Assembly (NCBI RefSeq): GCF_029017505.1
Contig: NZ_JAQGEI010000007.1
Coordinates: forward strand, 1 to 64,000
Length of the DNA stretch: 64,000 bases
Direction: 5' to 3'
From: Sedimenticola hydrogenitrophicus
GTDB taxonomy: Bacteria > Pseudomonadota > Gammaproteobacteria > Chromatiales > Chromatiaceae
Each line of letters starts with the position of its first letter. Position 1 is the stretch's first letter. Positions 18,152-28,451 of this stretch are shown here, in pieces. Below the pieces are notes generated by a model that had not been told where the DNA came from, searched no databases, and was given only the letters and a program-made list of their open reading frames with translations. The position numbers were made by a program, and so were the translations under genes.

Positions 18152-19441
18152 ATGAAAACGAGTTACCTGAAAAGCAGCCTGGTATCCATGGCCATCGCGC
18201 TCGCGGGGATGAGCGGCGCGCAAGCCGCGGAGACCATCAAGGTGGGAATCCTGCATTCCCTATCCGGCACCATGGCGATCAGTGAAACCACACTGAAGGA
18301 CACCATGCTGATGCTGATCGACGAACAGAACAAGAAAGGCGGCCTGCTCGGCATGCAGCTGGAACCGGTAGTGGTCGATCCCGCCTCCAACTGGCCGCTG
18401 TTTGCCGAGAAGGCGCGCGAGCTGCTGAGCCAGGAGAAGGTGGCCGCCATCTTCGGCAACTGGACCTCGGTGTCGCGCAAATCGGTGCTGCCGGTGGTGG
18501 AGGAGCTGAACGGCCTGCTGTTCTATCCGGTGCAGTACGAGGGCGAGGAGTCGTCGAAGAACGTCTTCTACACCGGGGCGGCCCCCAATCAGCAGGCGAT
18601 CCCGGCGGTCGATTACCTGATGAACGACATCGGCGTGAAACGCTGGGTGCTGGCCGGTACCGACTATGTCTACCCGCGCACCACCAACAAGATCCTCGAG
18701 GCCTACCTGAAGGCCAAGGGTGTAGCCGACAAGGACATCATGATCAACTACACCCCGTTCGGTCACTCCGACTGGCAGTCGATTGTCTCCGAGATCAAGA
18801 AGTTCGGCTCCACCGGGGTGAAGACCGCCGTGGTCTCCACCATCAATGGCGACGCCAATGTCCCGTTCTATAAAGAGCTGGGCAACCAGGGCCTCTCGGC
18901 CGAGGATATTCCCGTGGTGGCCTTCTCGGTGGGTGAGGAGGAGCTCTCCGGTATCGACACCAAACCGCTGGTGGGTCACCTGGCGGCCTGGAACTACTTC
19001 ATGAGCGTGGACGCCGAGGCCAACAGCGGCTTTATCGACGCCTGGAAGAGCTTCATCAAGAACGACAAGCGGGTCACCAACGATCCGATGGAGGCCCACT
19101 ACATCGGCTTCAACATGTGGGTGAAGGCGGTTGAGAAGGCCGGCACCACCGACTCCGATGCGGTACAGCAGGCGATCATCGGCGTCTCGGTGCCCAACCT
19201 GACCGGCGGTTACTCCGCCATGCTGCCCAATCACCATGTCACCAAGCCGGTGCTGATCGGCGAGATCCAGGAGAACGGCCAGTTCGAGGTGGTGTGGCAG
19301 ACCTCCGGTCTGGTGGCCGGGGATGCCTGGTCCGACTTCCTGCCGGGTTCCAAGGACATCATCGCCGATTGGCGTGCACCGCTGGCCTGCGGCAACTACA
19401 ACGTCAAGACCGCGAAATGTTCCGGCCAGAACTACGAGTAA
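18152..19441 (+). CDS. urtA: Urea ABC transporter, substrate-binding protein UrtA
   Basis: A 429-residue periplasmic binding protein of the branched-chain amino acid/amide type that captures urea. Residues 1-25 are a signal peptide ending S-G-A-Q-A-A. The mature start E-T-I-K-V-G-I-L-H-S-L-S-G-T-M-A and the later F-G-N-W-T-S-V-S-R-K-S-V-L and L-F-Y-P-V-Q-Y-E-G-E-E-S-S are typical of UrtA. The start at 18152 follows GGAGAG and gives the signal peptide; the frame is open further upstream without a good start. It heads urtABCDE-ure on the plus strand and is divergent from the NCS1-kinase fusion. Confidence 0.96.
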   Translation: MKTSYLKSSLVSMAIALAGMSGAQAAETIKVGILHSLSGTMAISETTLKDTMLMLIDEQNKKGGLLGMQLEPVVVDPASNWPLFAEKARELLSQEKVAAIFGNWTSVSRKSVLPVVEELNGLLFYPVQYEGEESSKNVFYTGAAPNQQAIPAVDYLMNDIGVKRWVLAGTDYVYPRTTNKILEAYLKAKGVADKDIMINYTPFGHSDWQSIVSEIKKFGSTGVKTAVVSTINGDANVPFYKELGNQGLSAEDIPVVAFSVGEEELSGIDTKPLVGHLAAWNYFMSVDAEANSGFIDAWKSFIKNDKRVTNDPMEAHYIGFNMWVKAVEKAGTTDSDAVQQAIIGVSVPNLTGGYSAMLPNHHVTKPVLIGEIQENGQFEVVWQTSGLVAGDAWSDFLPGSKDIIADWRAPLACGNYNVKTAKCSGQNYE

Positions 19442-19473
19442 CGTCGTACCACTGATACTTGTTATGCAAGTGT

Positions 19474-19505
19474 GACCAGTCCGGTCCAGTCGGACCGGCC
19501 TGGTC
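19474..19505 (+). terminator. Strong intercistronic hairpin after urtA
   Basis: GACCAGTCCGGTCC and GGACCGGCCTGGTC form a 14-bp stem with one mismatch around the loop AGTC, 33 bases after the urtA stop codon. No T run follows. Hairpins at this place often protect the message of the abundant binding protein or lower read-through into the permease genes, so an attenuator or mRNA-stability role is more likely than full termination. Confidence 0.6.
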
Positions 19506-19590
19506 CCGACCACCAGAGAACGCAGAAGCATAAAAACATGGCTCTATCCCAGTTAGTTGTTGGTGTTGATCAAGCTTGGTGAATCACCCC

Positions 19591-19638
19591 GTAGGAGCGC
19601 CTCTGGCGCGAAGGTTTTCGCGGCGAAGCCACTCCTAC
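19591..19638. repeat. GTAGGAGCG...CTCCTAC dispersed palindrome between urtA and urtB
   Basis: A 48-base imperfect palindrome starts GTAGGAGCGCCTCTGGCGCG and ends GGCGAAGCCACTCCTAC. Repeats of the GTAGGAGCG(G/C)C type are common between genes of Pseudomonas and related gammaproteobacteria. It sits inside the urea operon, in the gap between the urtA hairpin and urtB. Confidence 0.75.
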
Positions 19639-19700
19639 AAAAGTACGGTCCCTCATGCAACACCTTACTGGTATCTAGCTAAAAAACATTGGTGGCCTTT

Positions 19701-21350
19701 ATGAAACCCTATAACCCAGAGCAAATAAGTAGGCACATGTCACGGCTTTTAAACTGGATACTGCTGCTTGCCTGCCTCACTGCGGGTCAGCTCCCTGCGC
19801 TATACGCCGCCGAAAGCGACACGCCGCTGCATGCGGCGGCCGAATTGTTCAAGTCAAAAAAGTTCGACCAAAAATACCAGGCCATTCAACTGCTGGCGTC
19901 CGACGGCAGCGAACAGGCGAGAGCGATCCTTGTCGCCCTGATGGATAGCCGGCTCTACACGCTGAAGCGTGACCAGCGGCTGATCATGCTTGGGCGCCGC
20001 AGCGGAAGCCCCGACGCGGTCGATGCGATCACCGGCGAGTCCGTGGGCAATGTCGCCCGGGGCGCGATGAACAAAATCACCCTGAACAACCGCATGCGCA
20101 GCCAGATACGCAATGCCCTGGCGATGCTGGATCTGCGCAACCCGGACAAGACAAAACGCCTCGCCGCCGTCAACCAACTGCTGGACCGTCCCGACGCCGC
20201 GAGCGCCGCGTTGATTCAGTCCTTACTGGAACAGGAGAGCGACGGACAGATCCGTGAAGCGATGGAGATCGTCATCGCCCTGGGGAAACTGAGCTCGGGT
20301 GACAAAACCGAACGCCTCGCCGCCGTCGAACTGCTGGACGGCAATATCCATCCGGCGGTGCGCAACGGCCTGCTGAAACTGCAGCAGAGTACCAGCGACG
20401 AGGCATTCGCCGCCGAGATCAAACAGGTATTGGACAATATAAAGGCCACACTGCAGCTCTACAGCCTGGTCGAGAACATCTTCTTCGGCCTCAGCCTCGG
20501 CTCGGTGCTGGTGCTGGCCGCCATCGGCCTGGCCATCACCTTCGGCGTCATGGGGGTGATCAACATGGCCCACGGCGAACTGATCATGCTCGGCGCCTAC
20601 GCCACCTATGTCATGCAGCTGCTAATGCCGGAGCATATCGGCGCCGCGCTGCTGCTCTCCATACCGGTCGCCTTTGTGATATCCGGGCTGGTCGGCATCG
20701 GCATCGAACGGGGCGTGATCCGCTTTCTCTACGGCCGCTCCCTGGAGACCCTGCTGGCCACCTTCGGCATCAGCCTGATCCTGCAGCAGACGGTGCGTTC
20801 CATCTTCTCCCCGCTCAACCGCTCGGTGGAGGCGCCGAGCTGGATGAGCGGCAGCTGGGAGATCAACAGCGCCCTCTCCCTTACCCTGAACCGGCTCTAT
20901 ATCATCGCCTTCTGCCTGCTGGTGTTCGCCGCGCTGTTCCTGGTACTGAAAAAGACCTCGCTGGGTCTGCAGGTGCGGGCGGTGTCGCAGAACCGGGCCA
21001 TGGCCCGCGCCATGGGGGTGCGCTCGGAATGGGTGGATGCCATGACCTTCGGTCTCGGCTCCGGCATCGCCGGGGTGGCCGGGGTCGCCCTCAGCCAACT
21101 GACCAACGTGGGCCCCAACCTGGGCCAGTCCTACATCATCGACAGCTTCATGGTGGTGGTGTTCGGCGGCGTCGGCAACCTCTGGGGCACCCTGGTGAGC
21201 GGCATGGGGCTGGGCATCGCCAACAAGTTTCTCGAACCCTGGTCCGGCGCCGTGCTGGCAAAGATCCTGGTGTTGGTGTTCATCATCCTGTTTATCCAGA
21301 AACGGCCGCGCGGACTGTTCCCGCAGAAAGGCCGGGCGGCGGAGGGCTGA
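19701..21350 (+). CDS. urtB: Urea ABC transporter, permease UrtB with N-terminal periplasmic domain
   Basis: About 549 residues. An N-terminal signal-like helix (L-L-N-W-I-L-L-L-A-C-L-T) is followed by about 210 soluble residues rich in helix repeats (A-I-Q-L-L-A-S-D-G-S-E-Q-A-R-A-I-L), which is a normal part of UrtB but absent from LivH-type permeases. From about residue 250 there are eight hydrophobic helices with the LivH-like I-T-F-G-V-M-G-V-I-N-M-A-H-G-E and a transmembrane G-V-G-N-L-W-G-T. With UrtC it forms the urea channel. The start could be TTG 19689, ATG 19701 or ATG 19737; none has a strong ribosome binding site. UrtC begins four bases after its stop. Confidence 0.94.
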   Translation: MKPYNPEQISRHMSRLLNWILLLACLTAGQLPALYAAESDTPLHAAAELFKSKKFDQKYQAIQLLASDGSEQARAILVALMDSRLYTLKRDQRLIMLGRRSGSPDAVDAITGESVGNVARGAMNKITLNNRMRSQIRNALAMLDLRNPDKTKRLAAVNQLLDRPDAASAALIQSLLEQESDGQIREAMEIVIALGKLSSGDKTERLAAVELLDGNIHPAVRNGLLKLQQSTSDEAFAAEIKQVLDNIKATLQLYSLVENIFFGLSLGSVLVLAAIGLAITFGVMGVINMAHGELIMLGAYATYVMQLLMPEHIGAALLLSIPVAFVISGLVGIGIERGVIRFLYGRSLETLLATFGISLILQQTVRSIFSPLNRSVEAPSWMSGSWEINSALSLTLNRLYIIAFCLLVFAALFLVLKKTSLGLQVRAVSQNRAMARAMGVRSEWVDAMTFGLGSGIAGVAGVALSQLTNVGPNLGQSYIIDSFMVVVFGGVGNLWGTLVSGMGLGIANKFLEPWSGAVLAKILVLVFIILFIQKRPRGLFPQKGRAAEG

Positions 21351-21353
21351 GAG

Positions 21354-22454
21354 ATGGGTCTGCTGAATCTGCTGAAACAGGATCGCGGCGGCCAGCTGTT
21401 CCTGGGCCTGCTGGCGCTGGCCGCCGTGCTGGTGCCGCTGCTCAATCTGTTGCCACCCGAGGGCCATGCGCTGCACCTCTCCACCTACACCGTCACCCTG
21501 CTGGGCAAGTATCTCGCCTTCGCCCTGCTGGCGATCGCCGTGGACCTCGCCTGGGGCTACCTGGGCATACTCAGTCTCGGCCACGGCGCCTTCTTCGCCC
21601 TCGGCGGCTACGCCATGGGCATGTACCTGATGCGCCAGATCGGCGACCGCGGCGTCTATGGCGACCCGCTGCTGCCGGACTTCATGGTGTTCCTCAACTG
21701 GGACGCCCTGCCCTGGTTCTGGTACGGCTTCGACATGTTCTGGTTCGCCGCCCTGATGGTGATGCTGGCGCCCGGCCTGCTGGCGTTCCTGTTCGGCTGG
21801 CTGGCCTTTCGCTCGCGGGTGACCGGGGTCTATCTCTCCATCATGACCCAGGCCCTGACCTATGCCCTGATGCTCGCCTTCTTCCGCAACGAGATGGGTT
21901 TTGGCGGCAACAACGGGCTGACCGATTTCAAGGAGCTGCTCGGCTTCGATCTGCAGGCGGACAGCACCCGCATCGGGCTGTTCGTGGTGACCGCGCTGAT
22001 GCTGGCCCTGGGCTATATCGTCTGCCGGGCCATTGTCCAGTCCCGCCTGGGACGGGTGGCGGTGGCGATACGCGACGCGGAAGACCGCGCCCGCTTCGTC
22101 GGCTACCGGGTGGAGCATGTGAAGCTGGCCATCTTCACCTTCTCCGCGGTACTCGCCGGCATCGCAGGGGCCCTCTACGTGCCCCAGGTGGGCATTATCA
22201 ACCCGGGGGAGTTCTCCCCGCTCAACTCCATCGAGATCGTCATCTGGGTGGCCGTGGGTGGACGCGGCACCCTGTACGGCGCCGCCGCCGGCGCCCTGAT
22301 GGTCAACTATGGCAAGACCTACCTGACCGGGGCCCTGCCGGAGGTGTGGCTGTTTGCCCTCGGCGCGCTGTTCGTGCTGGTCACCATCCTGCTGCCCCGG
22401 GGGCTGATCGGCCTGATGAAAACCCGAAGCAAAAAAGGAGGCGCAGCAGCATGA
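21354..22454 (+). CDS. urtC: Urea ABC transporter, permease UrtC
   Basis: A 366-residue LivM-type inner-membrane permease partnering UrtB. I see roughly nine to ten hydrophobic helices, and the family signatures A-W-G-Y-L-G-I-L-S-L-G-H-G-A-F-F-A-L-G-G-Y-A and W-V-A-V-G-G-R-G-T-L-Y-G-A. GGAGGG precedes the start. The stop overlaps the urtD start in an ATGA junction, so the two are translationally coupled. The last residues are basic (K-T-R-S-K-K-G-G), as is usual on the cytoplasmic side. Confidence 0.95.
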   Translation: MGLLNLLKQDRGGQLFLGLLALAAVLVPLLNLLPPEGHALHLSTYTVTLLGKYLAFALLAIAVDLAWGYLGILSLGHGAFFALGGYAMGMYLMRQIGDRGVYGDPLLPDFMVFLNWDALPWFWYGFDMFWFAALMVMLAPGLLAFLFGWLAFRSRVTGVYLSIMTQALTYALMLAFFRNEMGFGGNNGLTDFKELLGFDLQADSTRIGLFVVTALMLALGYIVCRAIVQSRLGRVAVAIRDAEDRARFVGYRVEHVKLAIFTFSAVLAGIAGALYVPQVGIINPGEFSPLNSIEIVIWVAVGGRGTLYGAAAGALMVNYGKTYLTGALPEVWLFALGALFVLVTILLPRGLIGLMKTRSKKGGAAA

Positions 22455-23281
22455 ATTCACTGGACAACCTGCGAACGGTGATGCGGCGTGACCGGGTATT
22501 CGATTTCATGCTGCAGACCACCGGCCTGGAGGTGGATCTGAGCCACGGCACCATCCTCTACCTGGAGGATATCTCGGTCAGCTTCGACGGCTTCAGGGCG
22601 ATCAACGACCTGAACCTCTATATCGACGCCGGCGAGCTGCGCTGCATTATCGGTCCCAACGGCGCCGGCAAGACCACCATGATGGACATCATCACCGGCA
22701 AGACCCGACCGGACAAGGGCAGCGCCCACTTCGGACAGAACATCAACCTGCTGCAGCTCAGCGAACCGGAGATCGCCCAGGCGGGAATCGGCCGCAAGTT
22801 CCAGAAACCGACGGTATTCGAGTACCACACGGTATTCGAAAACCTGGAGCTCTCCATGGCCGGGGAGCGGCGCATCTGGCCCACCCTCACCGCGCAACTG
22901 GACGGGGTGCAACGGCAGCGCATCGACGAAGTGCTGGAGATCATCGCCCTGCAGGCACACCGCGACCGCAATGCCGGCGCCCTCTCCCACGGCCAGAAGC
23001 AGTGGCTGGAGATCGGCATGCTGCTGATGCAGAACCCGAAGCTGCTGCTGGTGGACGAGCCGGTGGCCGGCATGACCCATCAGGAGATGGAGCGCACCGC
23101 CGAACTGCTCACCGCGCTGGCCGGCGACCACACGGTGGTGGTGGTGGAGCATGACATGGATTTCATCCGCTCCATCGCGCGCAAGGTGACGGTACTGCAT
23201 CAGGGCAGCGTGCTGGCCGAGGGGAGCATGGACGAGATTCAGAATGACCCCCGGGTGGTGGAAGTCTACCTGGGTGAATAG
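22451..23281 (+). CDS. urtD: Urea ABC transporter, ATPase UrtD
   Basis: A 276-residue LivG-type ATPase that powers urea import. Walker A is G-P-N-G-A-G-K-T-T-M, the signature is L-S-H-G-Q-K-Q-W-L-E, and Walker B is L-L-L-V-D-E-P-V-A-G-M. The N-terminal 35 residues before the ATPase fold (V-M-R-R-D-R-V-F-D-F) are an extension also found in other UrtD proteins. The start overlaps the urtC stop and has the strong site AAAGGAGG upstream. Directly after its stop codon lies a 204-base palindromic element that separates it from urtE. Confidence 0.95.
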   Translation: MNSLDNLRTVMRRDRVFDFMLQTTGLEVDLSHGTILYLEDISVSFDGFRAINDLNLYIDAGELRCIIGPNGAGKTTMMDIITGKTRPDKGSAHFGQNINLLQLSEPEIAQAGIGRKFQKPTVFEYHTVFENLELSMAGERRIWPTLTAQLDGVQRQRIDEVLEIIALQAHRDRNAGALSHGQKQWLEIGMLLMQNPKLLLVDEPVAGMTHQEMERTAELLTALAGDHTVVVVEHDMDFIRSIARKVTVLHQGSVLAEGSMDEIQNDPRVVEVYLGE

Positions 23282-23484
23282 TAACTCACGGAGTGATTGG
23301 CCTGGCTTGTTGGCCGATCTTGATGGCGCCTCGAATCCGGCCCCGTTTTCAGATTCAAGCCTGCCCTTGTTTGAGCGAAGCGAGTTTGGGCAGGCGCTGA
23401 AAATGGGGCCGGATTCGAGGATACAAGCCATCGTGCGAGGCTGGCAAGCCAGGCCAATCACTTACAGACTGGGTGAGTAGTTGC
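23281..23484. repeat. Three-layer palindromic element, full copy 1 (urtD-urtE gap)
   Basis: A 204-base element, palindromic at three nested levels. The outer arms are GTGATTGGCCTGGCTTG and their complement ending GTGAGTAGTTGC. The middle arms are CCTCGAATCCGGCCCC and GGGGCCGGATTCGAGG. The inner arms are GCCTGCCC and GGGCAGGC around TTTGAGCGAAGCGAGTTT. A second full copy lies at 44402-44608 and a short copy without the two inner layers at 25070-25176. It touches the urtD stop codon, so the operon message must carry this structure. It encodes no protein that I can see. Confidence 0.9.
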
Positions 23485-23507
23485 GGCGAATAATTGGGAC
23501 AAATCAG

Positions 23508-24203
23508 ATGCTGAAGGTCGAACAAATCAATCAGTTCTACGGCGAGAGCCATACCCTTTGGGATCTGGATCTCCATGCCCCCGAAGGCCAGTGCACCTGC
23601 CTGATGGGGCGCAACGGCGTCGGCAAGACCACCCTGCTGCAGTGCGTGATGGGACTGCTGCCTTTCCGCTCGGGCGAGATCCGCTTCGCCGGCGACTCGC
23701 TCAACCGCCAGATCGCCGAGCGGCGCGCCCCGCTCGGCATCGGTTACGTGCCCCAGGGGCGACAGATCTTCCCGCTGCTCACGGTGGAGGAGAACCTGCG
23801 CATCGGCCTGCCGGCGCGCCGCGAAAAAGGCAACAGGATCCCGCCGTTCATCTTTGAACTGTTCCCGGTGCTGAAGGAGATGCTGGGGCGGCGCGGCGGC
23901 GACCTCTCCGGCGGCCAGCAACAGCAGCTGGCCATCGGCCGGGCCCTGGTGATCGATCCCAAGCTGCTGATCCTGGATGAGCCGACCGAGGGGATTCAGC
24001 CCAATATCGTGCAGGAGATCGGCGACATAATCCTGCGCCTGAACCGGGAGATCGGACTCACGGTGCTGCTGGTGGAGCAGAAGCTGCCGTTTGCCCGCAA
24101 GGTGGCGGACCGCTACTGCATCCTGGATCGCGGCCGCCACGTGGCGGCCGGCGAAATGGCCGGACTCAACGACGAACTGATTCGTCAATACCTGACGGTG
24201 TGA
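23508..24203 (+). CDS. urtE: Urea ABC transporter, ATPase UrtE
   Basis: A 231-residue LivF-type ATPase, the second motor of the urea importer. Walker A is G-R-N-G-V-G-K-T-T-L, the signature is L-S-G-G-Q-Q-Q-Q-L-A, and Walker B is L-L-I-L-D-E-P-T-E-G-I. The opening M-L-K-V-E-Q-I-N-Q-F-Y-G is the usual UrtE start; only a weak GGGAC precedes it, possibly because the palindromic element ends just 23 bases upstream. The stop codon overlaps the possible GTG start of ureD. Confidence 0.95.
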   Translation: MLKVEQINQFYGESHTLWDLDLHAPEGQCTCLMGRNGVGKTTLLQCVMGLLPFRSGEIRFAGDSLNRQIAERRAPLGIGYVPQGRQIFPLLTVEENLRIGLPARREKGNRIPPFIFELFPVLKEMLGRRGGDLSGGQQQQLAIGRALVIDPKLLILDEPTEGIQPNIVQEIGDIILRLNREIGLTVLLVEQKLPFARKVADRYCILDRGRHVAAGEMAGLNDELIRQYLTV

Positions 24204-24205
24204 AG

Positions 24206-25063
24206 ATGGCGGAACCGGCGATCCGTTCAGATGCGATGGAGAGCACCGGCTGGCAGGCCGCCCTGCGCCTCGGCTTCAGGCAGATCGCGGGAAAGACCCT
24301 GCTGGCCGAGCGCAGTCGCCAGGGTCCGCTGGCGGTGCAGCGTGCGCTCTACCCGGAGGGCGATCTCTGCCATGTCTACCTGCTGCACCCGCCCGGTGGT
24401 GTGGCCGGCGGTGACCAGCTGCGGATCAGCACCGAAGTGGCCCCCGGCGCCACGGCGCTGGTGACCACCCCCGGCGCCACCAAGTTCTACCGCAGCGCCG
24501 GTCCCTGGGCCACGCAGCGGCAGACACTCCGTGTTACGGATGGCTGCCTGGAGTGGCTGCCACAGGAGAACATTATTTTTCCGGGGGCCCGGATCGAGCT
24601 GGCGACCACCGTGCAGCTTGAGGGCAATGCCCGCTTTATCGGCTGGGAGATTCACTGTCTTGGCCGCCCAGTGATTGACGAGGTCTTCGACCACGGCGCG
24701 GCGCTGTTTCGTTTCAGCCTGTTCAGGGACGGTCTGCCGCTGCTGCATGAGCGGCTGGAGGTAAACGGACAGGCCGATCTTGGCGCCAGTGCCGGACTGC
24801 GTCACCATCCGGTGCTCGGTACCCTCATTGCCACCACCGGGGCCACCGCCGGAGATAACGGCCTGCTGGACACGATCCGCGCGCAGCTCCCGGAATCGCA
24901 ACGGAACAGGCTGGGCATTACCGAGGTGGACGGCCTGTTCATCGCCCGCTACCTGGGGGACTCCACCGAGACCGCCCGCGCCCTGTTCAGCGACATCTGG
25001 AAAGCCCTGCGACCCGCCGTGGTCGATCGTCCACCCTGCGTGCCGCGCATATGGAATACCTGA
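24206..25063 (+). CDS. ureD: Urease accessory protein UreD
   Basis: A 285-residue chaperone that binds apo-urease and, with UreF and UreG, guides nickel insertion. Typical UreD segments are L-H-P-P-G-G-V-A-G-G-D, T-T-P-G-A-T-K-F-Y-R-S, W-L-P-Q-E-N-I-I-F and R-Y-L-G-D-S. The start is either ATG 24206 or GTG 24200, the latter overlapping the urtE stop; neither has a clear ribosome binding site, so coupling to urtE is likely. A 107-base palindromic element follows its stop. Confidence 0.93.
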   Translation: MAEPAIRSDAMESTGWQAALRLGFRQIAGKTLLAERSRQGPLAVQRALYPEGDLCHVYLLHPPGGVAGGDQLRISTEVAPGATALVTTPGATKFYRSAGPWATQRQTLRVTDGCLEWLPQENIIFPGARIELATTVQLEGNARFIGWEIHCLGRPVIDEVFDHGAALFRFSLFRDGLPLLHERLEVNGQADLGASAGLRHHPVLGTLIATTGATAGDNGLLDTIRAQLPESQRNRLGITEVDGLFIARYLGDSTETARALFSDIWKALRPAVVDRPPCVPRIWNT

Positions 25064-25069
25064 TATTTA

Positions 25070-25176
25070 GTAACTACTCACCCGGCCTGCAAGCGATTGG
25101 CCTGGCTTGTTGGCCTATCTCGATCCAGCCATCGTGTGAGGCCGGCAAGGCTGGCCAATCACCCGTGAGTAGTTAC
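25070..25176. repeat. Three-layer palindromic element, short copy (ureD-ureAB gap)
   Basis: A 107-base copy holding only the outer arms: it starts GTAACTACTCACCC and ends with the near-complement GTGAGTAGTTAC, with GATTGGCCTGGCTTG and GGCTGGCCAATC inside. Compared with the copies at 23281 and 44402 it lacks precisely the stretch of about 100 bases from GGCGCCTCGAATCC to GGATTCGAGGATAC. It lies between ureD and the fused urease gene. Confidence 0.88.
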
Positions 25177-25210
25177 GATATTTGAACCTGATATTTTTAA
25201 GGAGTCATTC

Positions 25211-25849
25211 ATGGATCTCACCCCCCGGGAAAAAGACAAACTGCTGCTGTTCACCGCCGCCCTGCTGGCGGAGCGGCGCCTGGCGAGAGGCGTGAAACTG
25301 AACTATCCAGAGGCGATCGCCTACATCAGCGCCGCCATCCTGGAAGGGGCTCGCGATGGCCGGACGGTCGCCGAGCTGATGGATTACGGCCGCACCCTGC
25401 TCACCTCGGCGGATGTAATGGAGGGGGTCACCGCCATGATCCACGACGTGCAGGTGGAGGCGACCTTCCCGGACGGCACCAAGCTGGTGACGGTGCATGA
25501 CCCCATCCTACCCTCTGACAACGCCCCCGCGGACACGCTCATCCCCGGCGAGATCATCACCGCGCCCGGCGAGCGCGAGCTCAACAGCGGCCGCGAAACC
25601 GTGACCCTGTCGGTGGCCAACAGCGGCGACCGGCCGATTCAGGTGGGTTCCCACTACCACTTTGCCGAGACCAACCCGGCCCTGGAATTCGACCGCGACA
25701 AGGCTCGCGGCTTTCGTCTCGATATTCCAGCCGGCACCGCGGTGCGTTTTGAACCCGGACAGACCCGGCAGGTGACCCTGGTCGCCTATGCTGGCGAGCG
25801 CAAGGTGTACGGTTTCAACGGCGCGGTGATGGGTAACCTGGAGGGATAA
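25211..25849 (+). CDS. ureAB: Fused urease gamma-beta subunit (UreA-UreB)
   Basis: A 212-residue fusion of the two small urease subunits. Residues 1-100 match the gamma subunit ([13 protein letters not shown], and [10 protein letters not shown]). Residues about 108-212 match the beta subunit ([31 protein letters not shown], and N-G-A-V-M-G). Many bacteria encode these separately; fusion is known in Helicobacter and some others. AAGGAG lies before the start. With UreC it builds the nickel urease that splits urea into ammonia and carbamate. Confidence 0.94.
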   Translation: MDLTPREKDKLLLFTAALLAERRLARGVKLNYPEAIAYISAAILEGARDGRTVAELMDYGRTLLTSADVMEGVTAMIHDVQVEATFPDGTKLVTVHDPILPSDNAPADTLIPGEIITAPGERELNSGRETVTLSVANSGDRPIQVGSHYHFAETNPALEFDRDKARGFRLDIPAGTAVRFEPGQTRQVTLVAYAGERKVYGFNGAVMGNLEG

Positions 25850-25877
25850 TCAATGGCGATTGATCCATCACAGGAAT

Positions 25878-25951
25878 GTAGGGTGGATAAGCTTGCGCAT
25901 CCACCATCAACTGATTCAGCGTGGATGCGCCTACCGGCTTATCCACCCTAC
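25878..25951. repeat. GTAGGGTGGATAAGC...GCTTATCCACCCTAC palindrome (ureAB-ureC gap)
   Basis: A 74-base palindrome with near-perfect outer arms GTAGGGTGGATAAGC and GCTTATCCACCCTAC and inner arms GCGCATCCAC and GTGGATGCGC. A half copy lies at 41091-41123. It lies in the 175-base gap between the fused small-subunit gene and ureC. Confidence 0.85.
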
Positions 25952-26024
25952 GACACCACCGCTTTCGCGAGCATTTCCTCGATCAGGCGACGTCGTCCTG
26001 ATTAAATGATCGGAGCATTAAACA

Positions 26025-27740
<1,716 letters not shown>

Positions 27741-27743
27741 ATC

Positions 27744-27947
27744 GTAGGGTGGGCACGCTTTTTGTGCCCACGCGAATGAACGGGAACAAATACAGCGTGG
27801 GCACAGAAGACGTGCCCACCCTACCGAACTGTTTAGAAACGTAGGATGGGTGAAGGAGGAACGACGTAACCCATCAAACAGATATAGGGCGCCCCGTGGG
27901 CGCCAACCACAACACAAACAACCGCATAGGGCGTCCCGTGGGCGCCA
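27744..27947. repeat. Repeat cluster in the ureC-ureE gap
   Basis: The 231-base gap is almost all repeats. At 27744-27824 lies a GTAGGGTGGGCAC...GTGCCCACCCTAC palindrome. Then comes a GTAGGATGGGTGAAGG half element from 27841. Finally two direct copies of a 22-base unit, ATAGGGCG(C/T)CCCGTGGGC with the end GCCA, lie at 27884-27905 and 27926-27947. No gene is seen. Confidence 0.8.
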
Positions 27948-27974
27948 GCCGCACCAGGATTCAGGGAACGTATG

Positions 27975-28451
27975 ATGATCAAACTCATTGAAAAGACCGC
28001 CGGCCTCGCCGCCGTCGACACCACGCTGACCCTGCCGCTGCAGAGCCGCATCAAGTGCCGGCTGCGGGTCACCCTGGACAATGGCGTGGACGCCGGCCTG
28101 TTCCTGCCGCGCGGCAGCACGCTTGTGGACGGCGATCTGCTGCGTGCCGACAACGGCTATACGGTGAAGGTCGTCGCCGCCCGGGAAACCCTCTCAAGCG
28201 TGGTCAGTGACGACCCCCATCTTCTCGCCAGGGCCTGTTACCACCTGGGCAACCGGCATGTTCAGATCGAAATACAACCCGACCGGGTCAGTTATCCGCA
28301 TGACCATGTGCTGGACGGGATGCTGCGCGGCCTGGGGTTGCAGGTGACGGTCACCGAGGCCCCGTTCGAGCCGGAACCGGGCGCCTATGGCGGCAGTGCG
28401 GAAAACGGCCATCGGCATGCACAGGGAGCCGGTCATGGCCACCACCATTGA
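27975..28451 (+). CDS. ureE: Urease accessory nickel chaperone UreE
   Basis: A 158-residue nickel-binding protein (159 if the first of two adjacent ATG codons is used). The core shows L-F-L-P-R-G-S-T-L-V-D-G-D-L-L and Y-H-L-G-N-R-H-V-Q-I-E. The C-terminus is a His-rich tail with [13 protein letters not shown], which stores or hands over nickel. The ureF start lies 17 bases before its stop, so the two are translationally coupled. Confidence 0.94.
   Translation: MIKLIEKTAGLAAVDTTLTLPLQSRIKCRLRVTLDNGVDAGLFLPRGSTLVDGDLLRADNGYTVKVVAARETLSSVVSDDPHLLARACYHLGNRHVQIEIQPDRVSYPHDHVLDGMLRGLGLQVTVTEAPFEPEPGAYGGSAENGHRHAQGAGHGHHH

Noticed and set aside
20622-22460. Minus-strand open frame of 612 codons opposite urtB and urtC
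   Set aside because: Low-complexity antisense frame; permease motifs on the plus strand explain the region.
23281-23484. Possible CRISPR or RNA gene in the urtD-urtE gap
   Set aside because: There is no repeat-spacer pattern and no tRNA fold; it is a single nested palindrome with copies elsewhere.
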